DNA of 64,000 nt from Sordaria brevicollis. Its lineage: Eukaryota; Ascomycota; Sordariomycetes; Sordariales; Sordariaceae. Below the pieces are notes generated by a model. The model did no database searches. It had not been told where the DNA came from and was given only the letters and a program-made list of their open reading frames with translations. Below, in pieces: positions 50,562 through 62,751 of the stretch (positions are counted from its first letter, which is position 1; the number at the start of each line of letters is the position of its first letter). The DNA lies in NCBI GenBank assembly GCA_033439795.1, contig JAUTDP010000007.1:1550001-1614000 (forward strand), given 5' to 3'. The translations under genes and the position numbers were made by a program.

Positions 50562-53198
50562 ATGTACCAACAAGTCAAACTTTGCTCACCAGTACATAGT
50601 CTTCGGAGCCAGTGGGCTTGCAGGCTACAAACTCCCCCGAATAGTCGGCGTTTCTTCACCACCTGTCAATCATTGCTTGGTTCTTATGCAGACACGCTGC
50701 CGGCCCTTCGGATCAACAGCAACACGCGAGTAATCTTCCAGGGTTTTACAGGAAAACAGGTTCGATTACATTACCGCCCCTCCGTGAATAACATTCACCT
50801 ACATCCGAAACTAACGTGGTTCGAACTTGGTAGGCGACAGCAAATGCTAAAGATTCTTTAGCATGGGGGACCAAGATAGTCGGTGGTGTCACCCCGGGCC
50901 GCACCGCAGAGCATCTCGGCCTTCCCGTGCTGCCCTCCGTACGCCAGGTTAGAACTAGCCCCGGCACCCAGCTCATAACGTCCTGGCCAAACCTCTCTTC
51001 CAGTTTTGAGATCAATCAAGAACTGACACTGCCCACCCGGACTTATATAGGCTATGGAGCAACTCAAGCCAGACGCAACCGCCATCTATGTTGCCGCCCA
51101 TCAGGCTCCCGGGGCTATCCAAGAGGCCATCGAAGCCGAAGTGCCCCTTATAGTGGCTGTTGCTGAGCATATCCCAGTCCATGACATGCTCAGGGTAAGC
51201 TCATTGCCGTCTTGGATCAAATCAGGACATAGCTGTGTTCGGCCAGCTTTCATTGACATTTGTATCTCTAGATTCACTCCATGCTCAAGACTCAGTCCAA
51301 GTCGAGACTTGTCGGTCCTAACTCTCCCGGCATCATTTCGGCTATAGGGAAGTGCCGTATAGGTATGCGAGAGCCCCAAGAGTCTATGTTCGGCAAGCTA
51401 GAAAACTTACCCTTAAGAACGCTGAAAACTAACATGCCAACCTCTTCCTTGATAGGATTCCAACCATTGCCGTGCTTTTCACCTGGGCGAGTTGGTATTA
51501 TAGCCAAATCAGGCACTCTGAGCTACGAAAGTAAGCAATATTCTCCGTTTCCCACGTTCATTTTCGGGCAGTGTCTTGGGAAAGGTGTTTGTGTGATACT
51601 GACTAGTGTCTACCTTGCAGCTGTGGCATCAACAACCAGGGCAGGATTAGGCCAAAGTCTGTGTATAGGCGTAGGCGGTGACATGGCTCCCGGAACGGAT
51701 ATGGTAGAAGCACTGAGTGTCCTTGAGCAAGATCCAGACACTGAGGCTATCGCTTTGATTGGCGAAATTGGTGGAATGGGAGAGCTCGAGGCTGCAGCCT
51801 GGATCAAAGAATACAACGCTCGCAATGAGTCCCCCAAGTACGTCATACCACATCCTGAACGATCTTCCCTGAAACCAGGCTGCTCGCAAAGTGGCTAACG
51901 TGGTATGCGACAGGCCGATTGTCGGTCTTATAGCCGGTGTGAATGAGGCCCCGGGCCGCATCATGGGACATTCGGGTGCTTTTACGTTCCTTGGAGAGCC
52001 TGATGCAAAAGCGAAGATCACAGCTCTCGAGGAAGCTGGCGTTACACTAGTGAATCACCCTGCCAAGATAGGCGATATTATGAAGACAAAGCTGCGAGGG
52101 ACAGCTGAGTCTGGCATGACGAACGGATTTAATCCTTTTGTGAGCGGCACCCAAAGGCGTCAGCTTCACTCCATGAGAGGGCCTGGGCGGCGTCCTCTCG
52201 TAGCTGGGTCATTCGTCCACAACACACACCAGCATCAACAGCGGCAGAGCATCTATCTCGATGCAAACCAGTGCTTTGATGAGCTCCGCGCACGGGGCGG
52301 GATCAACTGTGGCCCTTACTCCGGCCACGGCACCCGCCGCCTTCTAGCCGTCGGCATCGACCGCTCAGCACGCTCTCCCGCCATCCTAGTTGGCCCCTCC
52401 GTCGAAGACTGGATTGAAGAAGCCCAGCGCACCACTGCGCCGGTGAAGAGCTTTCCGTTCGACTACCGCCGGGGGCCCGACGACCTCTCCATCGAGCGAA
52501 TCGCAAGCCACATCCAGTTGAGCAACAAGGGAGACAGCGCAGTCGCCTCACTCCGCCGGCTTATCAAGACCTTAACGAATCTCTTCTACGAAAAGGAGGG
52601 GCTCCTCCTGACGACGCACATTGTCGAACGTCTTGGGGAGATCAAGGTCGTCCATGCTCGCTTTGCCTTCGACCAGGCCACCTTCCGCAACGGCACACCC
52701 CCGGACAAGATCAAGGCCATGCAGGTCCGCGCTACAGCTGAGCCAGCCGAGATCGAGGCCGAAAAGAGCGGCATCGTGTACGTCAAGCTTGCCGGGGACG
52801 ACGCAACCATCGGGACACTGGTGAACGGGGCTGGCCTGGCTATGAACACGGTCGACGCGCTGGCAGACGCGGGCGGGAAGGCGACCAACTTCCTGGATAC
52901 GGGCGGCAAAGCGACAAGTGAGACGGTCAAGGAAAGCTTCCGCATCATCCTGCAGGATCCGCGGGTCAAGGTGGTGTTTGTGAATATCTTTGGGGGGCTG
53001 ACGCTGGGCGATATGATTGCCCGCGGCATCATCATGGCTTTTCGGGAGCTGTCACTTACGGTCCCGGTTGTGGTGAGGATCAGGGGCACGAATGAGAAGG
53101 AAGGGCAAAAGCTCATTGCGGATAGTCAGCTGCCACTTTATGCGTTTGATGACTTTGAGGAGGCGGCGGCTAAGGCTATTGAACTATCTCGTAAGTAG
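50562..53198 (+). CDS. Succinyl-CoA synthetase-like alpha-beta fusion, probably mitochondrial
   Basis: Exons 50,562-50,759; 50,834-50,947; 51,051-51,194; 51,272-51,362; 51,456-51,530; 51,621-51,837; and 51,914-53,198 encode 707 residues. Residues 1-45 are Arg-rich without acids, like a mitochondrial presequence. Residues 50-345 match the alpha subunit: [33 protein letters not shown], and GHSGAF with the phosphorylatable His. After a linker, residues from about 385 resemble a shortened ATP-grasp part. Residues 540-707 match the beta C-terminal ligase domain ([26 protein letters not shown]). The usual beta-subunit EINP metal/nucleotide block is not seen; the equivalent place reads LLLTTHIVE. 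The parent enzyme makes succinyl-CoA with ATP or GTP. The acid substrate and the activity of this fusion are unknown. The GTG-preceded longer frame was rejected in favour of the ATG. Confidence 0.87.
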
Positions 53199-53371
53199 AT
53201 GCATCGCTTTGACATAGGCGGCGATTGTAGATATTAGAAAGACGTTGATTAGGATTAGAATACGTTGACTATATATCTCATGATCATCATCGTGAATGAC
53301 ATGACGGATGTTGTATCCAAGTTAGGGGGCGTAGTTACATGATTGTCCTTGTAGATGGATCGTAAATAGAG

Positions 53372-55584
53372 TTATAGACGCTTCATGACGAACATGTTCG
53401 TCACGTACGAGACAACGACGTTTTGTTGCCTCGTGTTGGAAGCCGACCCACGCTTCCTTTCCTCACTAGGACGAACGGCAGCGGCATTGTGGATGGCAGC
53501 CTCTTGTTCCTTTTCATCCAACCCCAGAGACTCCATTTGACGAAGCTTCCAGCTTCTTAAAAGCCACACTATAGGAAAGTTGTTGTTAGACAACATGCAA
53601 GGGTTGACAACCGAAAAGGGGACGGGATGAATAACACGGAGTTCTTGTACTTACTGGACAAAAAGGATGCAAAGAACATGAACCCGGTAAAGACCTGCAC
53701 GTCCAGGTAGACGGTTGCTCCAATGGTCTCCCGCTTGAGACTCAGTCCAATTACTTCAGCGCTGTATTTCGAGGGGGAAGATTCGTTAGCCCGATGATGT
53801 TTTTCTTTTTGTACACTTTTTTGATGTCTTGAAACCAACTGATTAGGGGATGACTTACAAAGTCGATGGGAAAACCAGAATGATCCAGTACACGGAAAGA
53901 GCTATACATCCCCAAGGTGTTAGTCGTTTTTGACTTCGAAGAGGTCACAGAGTATCAGTATGCGGGTTATGGTTATAAACTTGCCTGCGGGTAACAGCTG
54001 TAGACCGACGACCTCTGCTGCCACGGGGCCGACGCACGGCCAGAGAATGCCGGCCACCGCGCCAAAGAGCGCGTAAATGATGAGGCCGGCGTAGTATTTG
54101 CCGGCGAAGATCCACAGAAAGAAGGCGACGACACTGGCGATAAGCGTGCCGATTCCAGCGACGTTCATCCTTCCTAGCCTGTCGCTGAGGAGGCCGATGG
54201 CAGGTCTGCCAAGCGCTTGTGATACTGCGAGGGAAACAAAGTGAGATTTGGTTAGCATGAATGGACAGAGTCAAAAAGTAATGATTGTCGTATGTTTTCC
54301 TGGACGAGAAACTATGGGTGACACTTACAGTTGAACATGGCCGACGCCAGAGATGCTTGCTCGCTAGTAAAACCAGCCTGCAAGGCATAATCCGCAATGG
54401 AGAAGACGACGATGATGTAGCCGATGATACCAAAGAATCCCCAGCCAACGAAAAGCCAGTACTCGGGCTGGAAGAAGAGGTCCTTGTGGAAAGGAATATG
54501 CTTAGCTCCAACGGCCTTGTTGCGATCCTTCATGATCAGACAGACAGAGCCGTTCACAACGAAGCAGATGATGGCCAAGATGCGGAATGCCCATTCTAAT
54601 CCGAGATTCGTGATCATGGCATTTGCTCCCAGGGCGTAGGTGAGACCACCGAATCCGGAGCCGCCTGTTGCCAGAGCGTTGGCGAAAGATCGCCGCTTGG
54701 TGAACCATTGTGGGACAACGCCGACGGTAGCTGTGAAGCAGAAACCCAGACCGAGGCCGAAGCAGACGCCTTGACTCAGGAGAAGCTGCCACGCATGGTC
54801 AGAGAAGGAGGCGGCGATGAATGAGCCACTGCAAGATTTTAAGACAACGTACGGTTAGCGAAATGGTCAAGGCCGCGAAACAAATGATGAAAAGAATTGT
54901 TGATTTATATCGACTTACGTTTCGAAGATGACACCGATGAAGAGTGTGACTCTAGTACCCAAAGTCTTGATACTGTGAGTGGCAGCGGGTGACACAAGGA
55001 GTGCTAGAAGAAAGAGGCAACAAGGGCAGTGTTAGTTGAGACCTGATAAAGTCCTTGACTCCAGCAAAAAGGCTTTGGGTAGGAGAAGCGCACCTATAGA
55101 CACCGAGAGACCGCCAATGAAGGCGAAGAAAAGAGGGGATGCTCCAATGATTGTGCCGGATCGTAAGTAGTAGGCTAGGAATACGGCGTAGGACTAGTTT
55201 TGTTTGACTGAATCAGCGTTGGTCCTTCCTCTAGTTGTTGGAACACATCGGGAATGAAAGCATACCGAATTTAATCCCCACGTATGCATGTTCACGAGCC
55301 ATACGCCAAAGACCACCACCCTATTTCGCAATGGACGTTAGTGATTAAAATTTGTATAAATGGTAGGGGCAGTTATATGATACTAACCAGCCATAACCTC
55401 CTTCCTTGAACTCGACCTCTTGGACAGCATCACTATCTTCGGCCGGACTTTCGTCTGAAAGTGACTTGGACTCAGTTCCGTGTGCAGCCCTGCCTCCATC
55501 TTGGAACTTTTGGTCAGATGGTGGGAAGCCTGCACCCTGATGAGACGGCGCCGTAGCCGTTGGAGAATCGGGACCCAAAGTCAT
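53372..55584 (-). CDS. MFS transporter of the monocarboxylate-permease (MCT-like) type
   Basis: Nine exons on the minus strand: 55,388-55,584; 55,266-55,320; 55,094-55,193; 54,919-55,003; 54,329-54,828; 53,985-54,224; 53,859-53,901; 53,655-53,761; 53,372-53,568. They encode 507 residues. A polar N-tail of about 60 residues ends in EGGYGWVVVFGVWLVN, the conserved MCT-family opening of helix 1. About twelve hydrophobic segments follow, with a central loop after KDRNKA and SDRLGRMN between helices 8 and 9. Proteins of this family move small carboxylates, or in some cases other solutes such as riboflavin, through membranes. The cargo is not predictable here. Intron 6 uses a GC donor. The gene converges on the CoA-ligase fusion with only 173 bases between stops, so a link with organic-acid use is possible but unproven. 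Confidence 0.92.
53902..53984 (-). other. GC-AG intron in the MFS transporter gene
   Basis: The exon ends CCCGCAG and the intron starts GCAAGTTTAT and ends GTATAG. Only this cut keeps the transmembrane frame: LLPA continues as ALSVYWIILVFPSTF. Using the next GT (four bases in) shifts the frame and destroys the helix. AG|GCAAGT is the usual strong context of GC donors. Confidence 0.8.
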
Positions 55585-58500
55585 TCCGGCCGGCTTGACT
55601 TTGTCTAGAGGTTGGTGAAGTCGGCACAGGAGGCGGGCCAGTTTTCAGACGAAGAAAAAAAATAAAAGCACTACGTTTAGAGTGACAGGTAGGTGGATCC
55701 ACTAGTGAAACAGAAATTAATGATACAAGAGGGCTGGAAAAAATGACTTGATATTATAGCATCAAGAAAGAGAGCAAGACACCCATGGCAGACCGGACAA
55801 TTTTCGAAGGTGTTGGCGGTTGGTTGTTCGTTGTTGGTCTAACAACAACAGCCACAGGACAAAGTCTGAATTCCAAGGAGGAGGACAACGCCGGTTAAGG
55901 ACCTATCTGAGAGAAGACAGCGACCCAACAAGCATACCATTAGAAAACGTCCAAAGGTACGGTGAGGATCAGAGAGTGACGGAACAGACGGTTGGGTCTA
56001 CTGCACATCCTGCTCGCGCTCGGTCGGGGAATCGGTTTCCGGGAGAGAAAGCTTTCAAGTAAGTGGAAGCACGCTCTTCACACTAAAGCGGCCGGGTCCC
56101 CCGCTTTCAGTTCGGGTTGGGGCCTCTAAAAGAGCGGGATCGGTGGCCACCCTTACGGATATAACCTCGTTGTAGCAGGTGCTAGACATGATATCACTTT
56201 CCCAAAGCCTAACTGTCCGGCAAGTACTCGCTTTTTTTGGTTCTTTGTGATCAACTTGGTGGTAGATGATGTCCGTTCCGTCTGCTTGATTTCGAGATTT
56301 GCAAACACCGAGTCAGGCCGAAGCGGCATCATGATTCCGAAATCTCTGCTCTCCAACTTTTTTGTTTGCTCCGGATCTCGTACGGATCTCGGAAATGGGT
56401 GAAGGTGCCCCGGGGCCCCAGTCTCTTTGTCACAAGACTGGACAAGATGCTGACCAGAACCCTGAAGGAGAACCAGGATGAATGAGTCGCTGGATGGATG
56501 GCCCCTTACCATAGCTTGGGCCAGCCCTTTGCCTGACATGGCCAGACTAACGATGCTGCTGCATGCTCGTTCCATGACTGCAAAGAGAAGGGCAATGGAA
56601 GGATGCAAAAGCGTATGTATGCCTGCAGTGTTGTGCATTCCCTTTCACTTGGCCCTTCCATTCTGGGGGCTTATTCCCGGTTGACCAACCTGCCCTCATG
56701 GGTTTTGACACCCATCAGTTGATGGCGGCAGAGCGGCACGCGGGGAAAACAAGGGGCGACACATTCTACCTTTCCACCCGTCACTGCTTAGTGTAGGGGG
56801 CAAACGGAGAGCTAGCCAACTGCTGTGTTGATGATGATAGCCCTATCCACCGAGGATCGGCCATTGTTTCCTTCCAGAAGGCGGGGCTTGCCGTGTGCGG
56901 CTCTCAATGGAAACACGCGGTATACAGCGAAATGGTGTATGAGCGCCTACCGGCACTTGCGTCGGATAGACAGGCAGTTTTATGGCGGGATTGAGTATTG
57001 ACGTGCGTTGCGCTGAGAGGGTGCTGGATGTGAGGGGCATACCTATTGGGATGCAGTTGGCAAATGCAGAAAAGTACGGCGGAAATGGGTGTGTAAGAGA
57101 CTCCTCTGGACCCAAAGATGATGCGGGGAGAAGGGAGATGAGATGGATATGGATGGGATGGAAAACAAAATACGTAAATGTTATATGAGGGCTTGGGGGC
57201 ATGAGATGAACTATCATGGGTGATGAGCTCAAGGGATGGTGTCGTTGCGTTCGTTCGTTGTTGGTATCTCGAAAGCCACCCATACCTAGCTGAGCAAGAA
57301 CGTCTAGGAAAGTTTCCCTCTTACACTTGATAGATAATACGTACGATATACATCCCCTGCGTAAAATTACACAAACTTACGATACCGTGTATTGGAGTGT
57401 CTCTCGTATGTTACAACAACGTATAGCCACTCAGAACACGGCCAGGTCTTCACATGACTGGTAAGCCCGTGAATCAAGGCGTGAAGCTGCGGTGAAAAGC
57501 GAAATGCAACGTCCTTGCGACACCTTAGCTTATTCGAAGCTTCAGATGCACATCAGATTCACACCGCGCCCAAGGCACACTCACTCTTCCCCATATAGTA
57601 TTACCACCTTTTCTATGCTTAGCAAGGGGTAATATCAATTGTATAGTGTCCAGTATGGGCACAGTACGTGTAGGCTGCGTGTCGAGAGTCAGGACATCAT
57701 TATGTCTCGTCTCCGTGTCTTGAAGCTGTCGTGGAGCCCAACGGCATGGGATTGGATGCTCGACGCTGCCCAGCATTGAGCCTCCAAAAGTACCACCGAA
57801 CCAAGCAGCAGCACCTCCATGCTGAGCTGCACAGCTGCAGGCACTTTGCTTCCCAGCTACGCGGTCCGGGCCCCGTCCGTCGCTGGGGAGACCCCCCTTG
57901 GGTTTCCATCCCGCTCGTCTTGTGTTTTGTCAATGTTCTCAATCAAGCCATCCAATCCGATCCATATCCGTCCAATTACACGGCAGCGAACAGCTTGGAA
58001 CGGATACGGTTTGACCGTAACCAACTCCCTCAGCTCATTACTTGTATCTATTCACGGTCCTTCTCCCTCCCTGTGACTGACCGTCATCATCTCTCCTAAA
58101 TGTCCAAACACATCATCGCAGACTGACCAGCGTGCGGGTTTCCCTTTGTTTTTGTTCTACTACTTCTAGCACCGTCCAGCCCGTTGATCATTCTGGGGCC
58201 CTTTTCCTTCATTTGTCAACAATTGTCTACGAATCTTGACCTGAGGTCATCGTTGCCCTTCCTTGTCTTCTATTTGTTTCTTTGCATCGCGACGGGGCTG
58301 GGACAACGTGGGTAGGTACACAACGTGAAAAAATCAACAACAACAGCACCAGCACCAGCACCAGCACATCAGATACATACTACCTAGACACGTCGTCTTA
58401 TTTCAACAGTGATTTCGGTACTTTTTCCATACACCCTATAGCAACAGAGACCAATTCCGCCTAGTCAGTCTAGAGTCCGCTTGACTCCTTTTTAAACGAC

Positions 58501-58721
58501 TTGCCCGGTCGCTCCACCTTGCCAGCCAGCCAGCCAGGGACGAGGTTCCCAAGAAAGGCTCACTCCGCTTCTGACAGCCTTCGACCACCATTCCTTTCCT
58601 TCACCGTCTCTATTTCCCCACTCCTGGCCATCATTGACGATCGACGTCCCGCCATTTCAATAAATAAGAAGAGATAGGGCAGCAAAGCACCCTCCGTGAA
58701 GGGGGTCACCTCTCGCCCGCC
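55585..58721. other. Long divergent intergenic region, MFS transporter and LIM gene
   Basis: 3.1 kb without a recognised gene. Open frames at 55,820-56,062, 56,153-56,638, 56,843-57,283 and 57,731-58,099 have no domain or signal features. The last 700 bases (about 58,020-58,720) are rich in CT, CAACA and CCAGC words, as in fungal leaders, so the LIM gene probably has a long 5' UTR. An ACCAGC repeat occurs at about 58,346-58,364. Confidence 0.45.
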
Positions 58722-61700
58722 ATGTTTGCCCGGAGTAACTCAAACGAGCGTGCCTCGCCCAAAAAGGCCACTCCGCCATCGCCTTCTTACATGAGCAGCG
58801 AGCAGTTTGGTACGCCGTTCTTCCCGAGCATCTCCTAGCTTCTAGGTGGGGGGTGGTGTGGTCCGTGGACGTGGACGTGTTTGAAGGGCCTGTCTCGCAC
58901 TAACACAAACCACCATATCCAGCCGCATATCTCAAAGATCTACGTGCCAGTCGACTCAACAGGCCTGGTGGTGCACGTCCACTGCCCGCTTCGAAGCGCG
59001 ATACCTCTTCGATTTCTGCTGCTGCTGCTGCTGCTGCCAGTCCCTCGCCTAGCAGCCGACCATCCTTCACAGCAGGTCCTCCTCACCTCTCCGAGACCGC
59101 CTCCTCTCCAGTTCAAAATGGCACGTCAGAAGCGAACAGTCCATCCAGCCCAACCGAGCTGTCCCCCGGCCGCAACTCCATGACCGCCAGCGTCGGGTCC
59201 AAGTATTCGAACGTGACCCGAGGTAGGGATTACTACCCAGACCGTCCGGCCCGGCCCTTGAAGCCGTCAGAGGTGGTCCCTTCTGCCACTTACATCGAAC
59301 GTGGCCAGAGATGGATGGAAAAGGAAGAAGCCGTTTCTTTGCGCAAGGCTATGGAGGACATGGACCTAAAGGGACACAGCAAGAGCGCCAGCGGTGGTCC
59401 ACTGGTCAGGCCGGACGTTGGCGTCGGCTCCGGGAGCGATGAGGCTCCGGAGCAAACCGAAGAAGAAAGGCGTCTCTACGAAGCCGCGTTGGCCGAGGCA
59501 GCTGAACTGGTATGGCAACACGAAAATCCTGGCAAGGAAAGACCGCCCGAGCCAGGCACCCCATATCGGTACAAACCTCACCTGCGCAAAGACAGCTACG
59601 CGCATGCCCGCACCGCCAGCGTCAAATACGGCAGTGTTGTGGCCCCCACAGGTCTGGCCAGAGACACCAGCGTGTACTCAATGTCGGGAAGCTCTACGGA
59701 TGGGGAGGAGGGACAAGGGTCCAGTCGAAGCCCAGTATCGTCGGCTACATCTCGTCCGCTGCCTTCCAGGCTGCCAGAGACGCCCAAGGCGAGCCGTGAA
59801 CGTATGCGAGATGGCTCCCCGGAATCAGGTAACTCCAAGTCGTACAGCACCTTCTCAGGTAACAGTGGTGGTTACCTACGGAGTGGTTCCAAAAAGGACA
59901 TATTTGGTGAGCCCCAGAAGCCGTTCCAAGGTGAAAAGATTTCGGAGGAATCAGAAGCGCGGTCATCTTCTTCTAGCCTGGATAACTTTGCACAAACCAG
60001 AACTCCTGAGCAGCTGGGAGCGAAGCCCAAGAACCCCCTAGGTCGTGTACAGTTCGCCCCTGAGACGTCCTCGGCAGCGGATGGCCTTGCATCGTCCCCT
60101 CCCAAAGACGGATCTAGGTACGAAAAGTATGAGATTCACCGCAACCCCGTCACCCAGTCTCGCAATCCTCAGTACACCACCAATGTACGCCCCGCTCTCC
60201 CGTGGGAGAGAAAGAAGCCGGCGCAAGAAGACGTCCCTCGAAAGCATGGCATGGAGATTCGCAGCGATGAGATACGGCAGGCCACGAGCATGAAGCTGAA
60301 AGACCGCAGCGTCAAGCTACCGACGCCGTCTGCCGTCAGTGACAATCCCGGTCGACCCATCGTAAGCTTTGACAGACAATGGAAAGCTCCTGATGAGGCT
60401 GCTGATGACACGCCAGAAGGACCGTCGAGATTCGGCAAGAGTGACGACCGCTCGACGCCGCTCGTCCCTGGACGTTTCCGCAGCCAGCAGTCGCCGCAAC
60501 CCCAAGAAGAGCCGCAGCAGCCGCACCACCATCACCACCAACAACAACAGCCACAGCAAACGCAACAGCAGCGAGCACTCCCGCAGCAACCCCAACAGCG
60601 ACCACAACAGCAGCAGCAGCAACCACGACAGCAGCCGGGCCCGACGCCGAACGTCCCTGTTATCTCTGTTTCGAATGGTTTTTCAGCCTCATCGTCGTCA
60701 TCGTCACCAACAAGACGCCCACTCCCAGTCCCAGCCGCACCCAGTATTCAAATAAACGCACCGCCATCCTCATCTTCTATCCCCTCTATATCCGTTCCCT
60801 CAATTGCTGTCTCGGAGCCAGCTTCTTCATCATCATCTCGATCTAACATACCTCAGATTGTTCTCCCAGGCGGATCTGCCGATGATGTGCCTAGCATTCC
60901 TGTAATTGTCACGCCCGACGACAAACCTAGCACGAGTGGCGGTAACAACAGCAGCGGCAGCAACAGCTCTCGACGCCCGCTTCCCACCCCGGGATCCGCA
61001 GGTCGGCACATGCCAGCTCGGCCGCGCAGTCACTGGTCACCGGCCCCCAAGCCAGCAGGCAGCCGTGCCACGGCGCGCTGCCACGAGTGCGGTGACTTCA
61101 TCGAAGGCCGCTTCGTTTCGCTGGCAGGCATGACGGAGCGCTTCCATCCGCAGTGCTTCACGTGCTACTCATGCGGCACGTCTCTCGAGGCGCTCGAGAT
61201 CTCTCCGGAGCCCGATGACCACCGGGCGGCTCGTCTCGAACGCATCGCTCGACGGGCCCGCGGTGAGCACCTCCCCGAGACGCCCGGGCAGACCATGGCT
61301 GAGGACGGGGACGCGCGCCTCCGGTTCTACTGCCACCTGGACTGGCACGAGCTGTTTGCGCCGCGGTGCAAGCACTGCACGACACCCATCATGGGCGAGC
61401 ACGTGGTGGCGCTGGGCCACCACTGGCACTTTGGCCACTTCTTCTGCGCCGAGTGCGGCGATCCCTTTGAGCGCGGCATGACGCATATCGAAAAGGACGG
61501 CTATGCGTGGTGCGTGTCGTGCCAGACGAAGCGCACCGAGCGCAGGGCGCCCAAGTGCAAGAAGTGCCGCAAGGCCGTCATCGGTCAGTACATCAGGGCG
61601 CTCGGTGGCGAATGGCACGATGAATGTTTCCGTTGTGCCGACTGCGGTGGCGGGTTTGACGATGGGCAGATCTTCCCCAGGGAAGGGAGGGCCGGCACGG

Positions 61701-61759
61701 TGCCCGGTGAGATGGTTGTTCTTTGTACTGGCTGCATGGAGAGGGAGTTGAAGGCATAG
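58722..61759 (+). CDS. LIM-domain protein, three LIM domains, paxillin-like
   Basis: Exons 58,722-58,809 and 58,923-61,759 (113-base intron) encode 974 residues. The N-terminal motif SYMSSEQFAAYLKDLR spans the splice and supports the start. Residues 30-745 are low-complexity Ser/Pro-rich, with a poly-Ala run and a His/Gln-rich tract (about 535-575). Three LIM zinc domains follow: LIM1 from 748 (CHECGDF, HPQCFTCYSC, interrupted by an insert of about 45 residues before CHLDW), LIM2 from about 845 (CKHC, FFCAECGDPF), and LIM3 from about 908 (CKKCRKAVIG, CFRCADCGGGF, CTGC). LIM domains bind proteins. In yeasts the paxillin-like Pxl1 type works at polarity sites and in Rho signalling at the contractile ring. 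Assignment to that type is inference from the layout. Confidence 0.88.
60519..60639 (+). repeat. CAG/CAA/CAC-rich coding tract (Gln/His)
   Basis: Coding low-complexity run inside the LIM gene giving mixed Gln, His and Pro residues, including QQQPQQTQQQR and a QQQQQQP stretch. Mixed codons lower the chance of repeat slippage. Confidence 0.8.
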
Positions 61760-62751
61760 GTATCAGAAAGTTGATGGGTTCTCTTCTTTTTCTTTTTCTC
61801 GACTTTCCGAGGGGCACTAGCACGAAGAGGGAGCAACAGGATGGAGGATAAGGGACATTACAAAGGCGGGATGGTCTAAAGCATTGCACGGGTGTTTTCT
61901 TCAGCATAGCATTGGAATCAGGAGGTTGCTCGACATTCTTTTTTTTCGGTCAATAGTGTTTAGGGATATACATGTACAAGTATCGGAATAGTAATAATAT
62001 CACAAATAATATAATATCATGAATGCAGCTGCCATAGTGGGTTCATTGGGATCAGTTAGTGTAGCCTACGTGACCAGAATCATGATTATCATGGTTGAAT
62101 TAGTATTGAGAAAATGGGTCCAAGTCAGCGATGTCACATACTGTTCGAGATGGACGACTAGAGCCAGGGCATTTGGAGGAGATGGTAGCAGAGTTGATAC
62201 TTGGGGTCTTGGTATTCGTGAAGAGCCAATGTCCCACGTGGCTCCAGAATGGATAGGTATGCCACTATCACGAGGTTTTACCGAGGCTGCCATAACAAAA
62301 CATGATATGCCGGCAAAAGCCAGCTGGCGTCCTGTCATAACTTGTAAACCCAGAATCAGATATTCCTCAAAAGTAAGTCCCTGCGCTCCATGGCCCCGAT
62401 ATGTACACCCTCCGAACTCCTGTTCTCCTAGTGACCGTCACCTGTGCGGTTCGGGACGACAAAAAAAGTAGAGGAATGTGTAGACTGCGGCCCTTGATGC
62501 TGACAAAAGTCGTGTTATGTCTTCCATTACCCGTGTCCAGCCCTCCCTAATGCCATGATTCCGAAACTCCATGTTCCTATCCTGTTGTGAACTCGGATAC
62601 CCCTCGCGTCACCCGTTGGAGGAGACAAAGTCACTGGTTATCATCGCTGCTGATCGTCGTGCTCGCTACCGTGAATATGTGGTCGATTCGTTATTTTCGC
62701 AAGGTTGCTTTTTTTTTTTCCTTATGGTAGGTATGTAACCGTCTCTCTTTC
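61760..62751. other. Convergent 3' regions of LIM and SUMO genes
   Basis: 992 bases between two stop codons facing each other. It should hold both 3' UTRs. The 150-codon frame at 62,019-62,471 (plus) shows no recognisable domain and is not called a gene. Confidence 0.45.

Noticed and set aside
50760..50833. GGTTCGATTACATTACC and GGTTCGAAC as possible tRNA T-arms
   Set aside because: They fall inside an intron of the CoA-ligase fusion gene and no cloverleaf can be formed with the flanks.
56153..56638. 161-codon minus-strand frame
   Set aside because: No family features; lies in a divergent intergenic region with other random frames.
62019..62471. 150-codon plus-strand frame
   Set aside because: No recognisable domain; located between two convergent 3' ends and probably untranslated.
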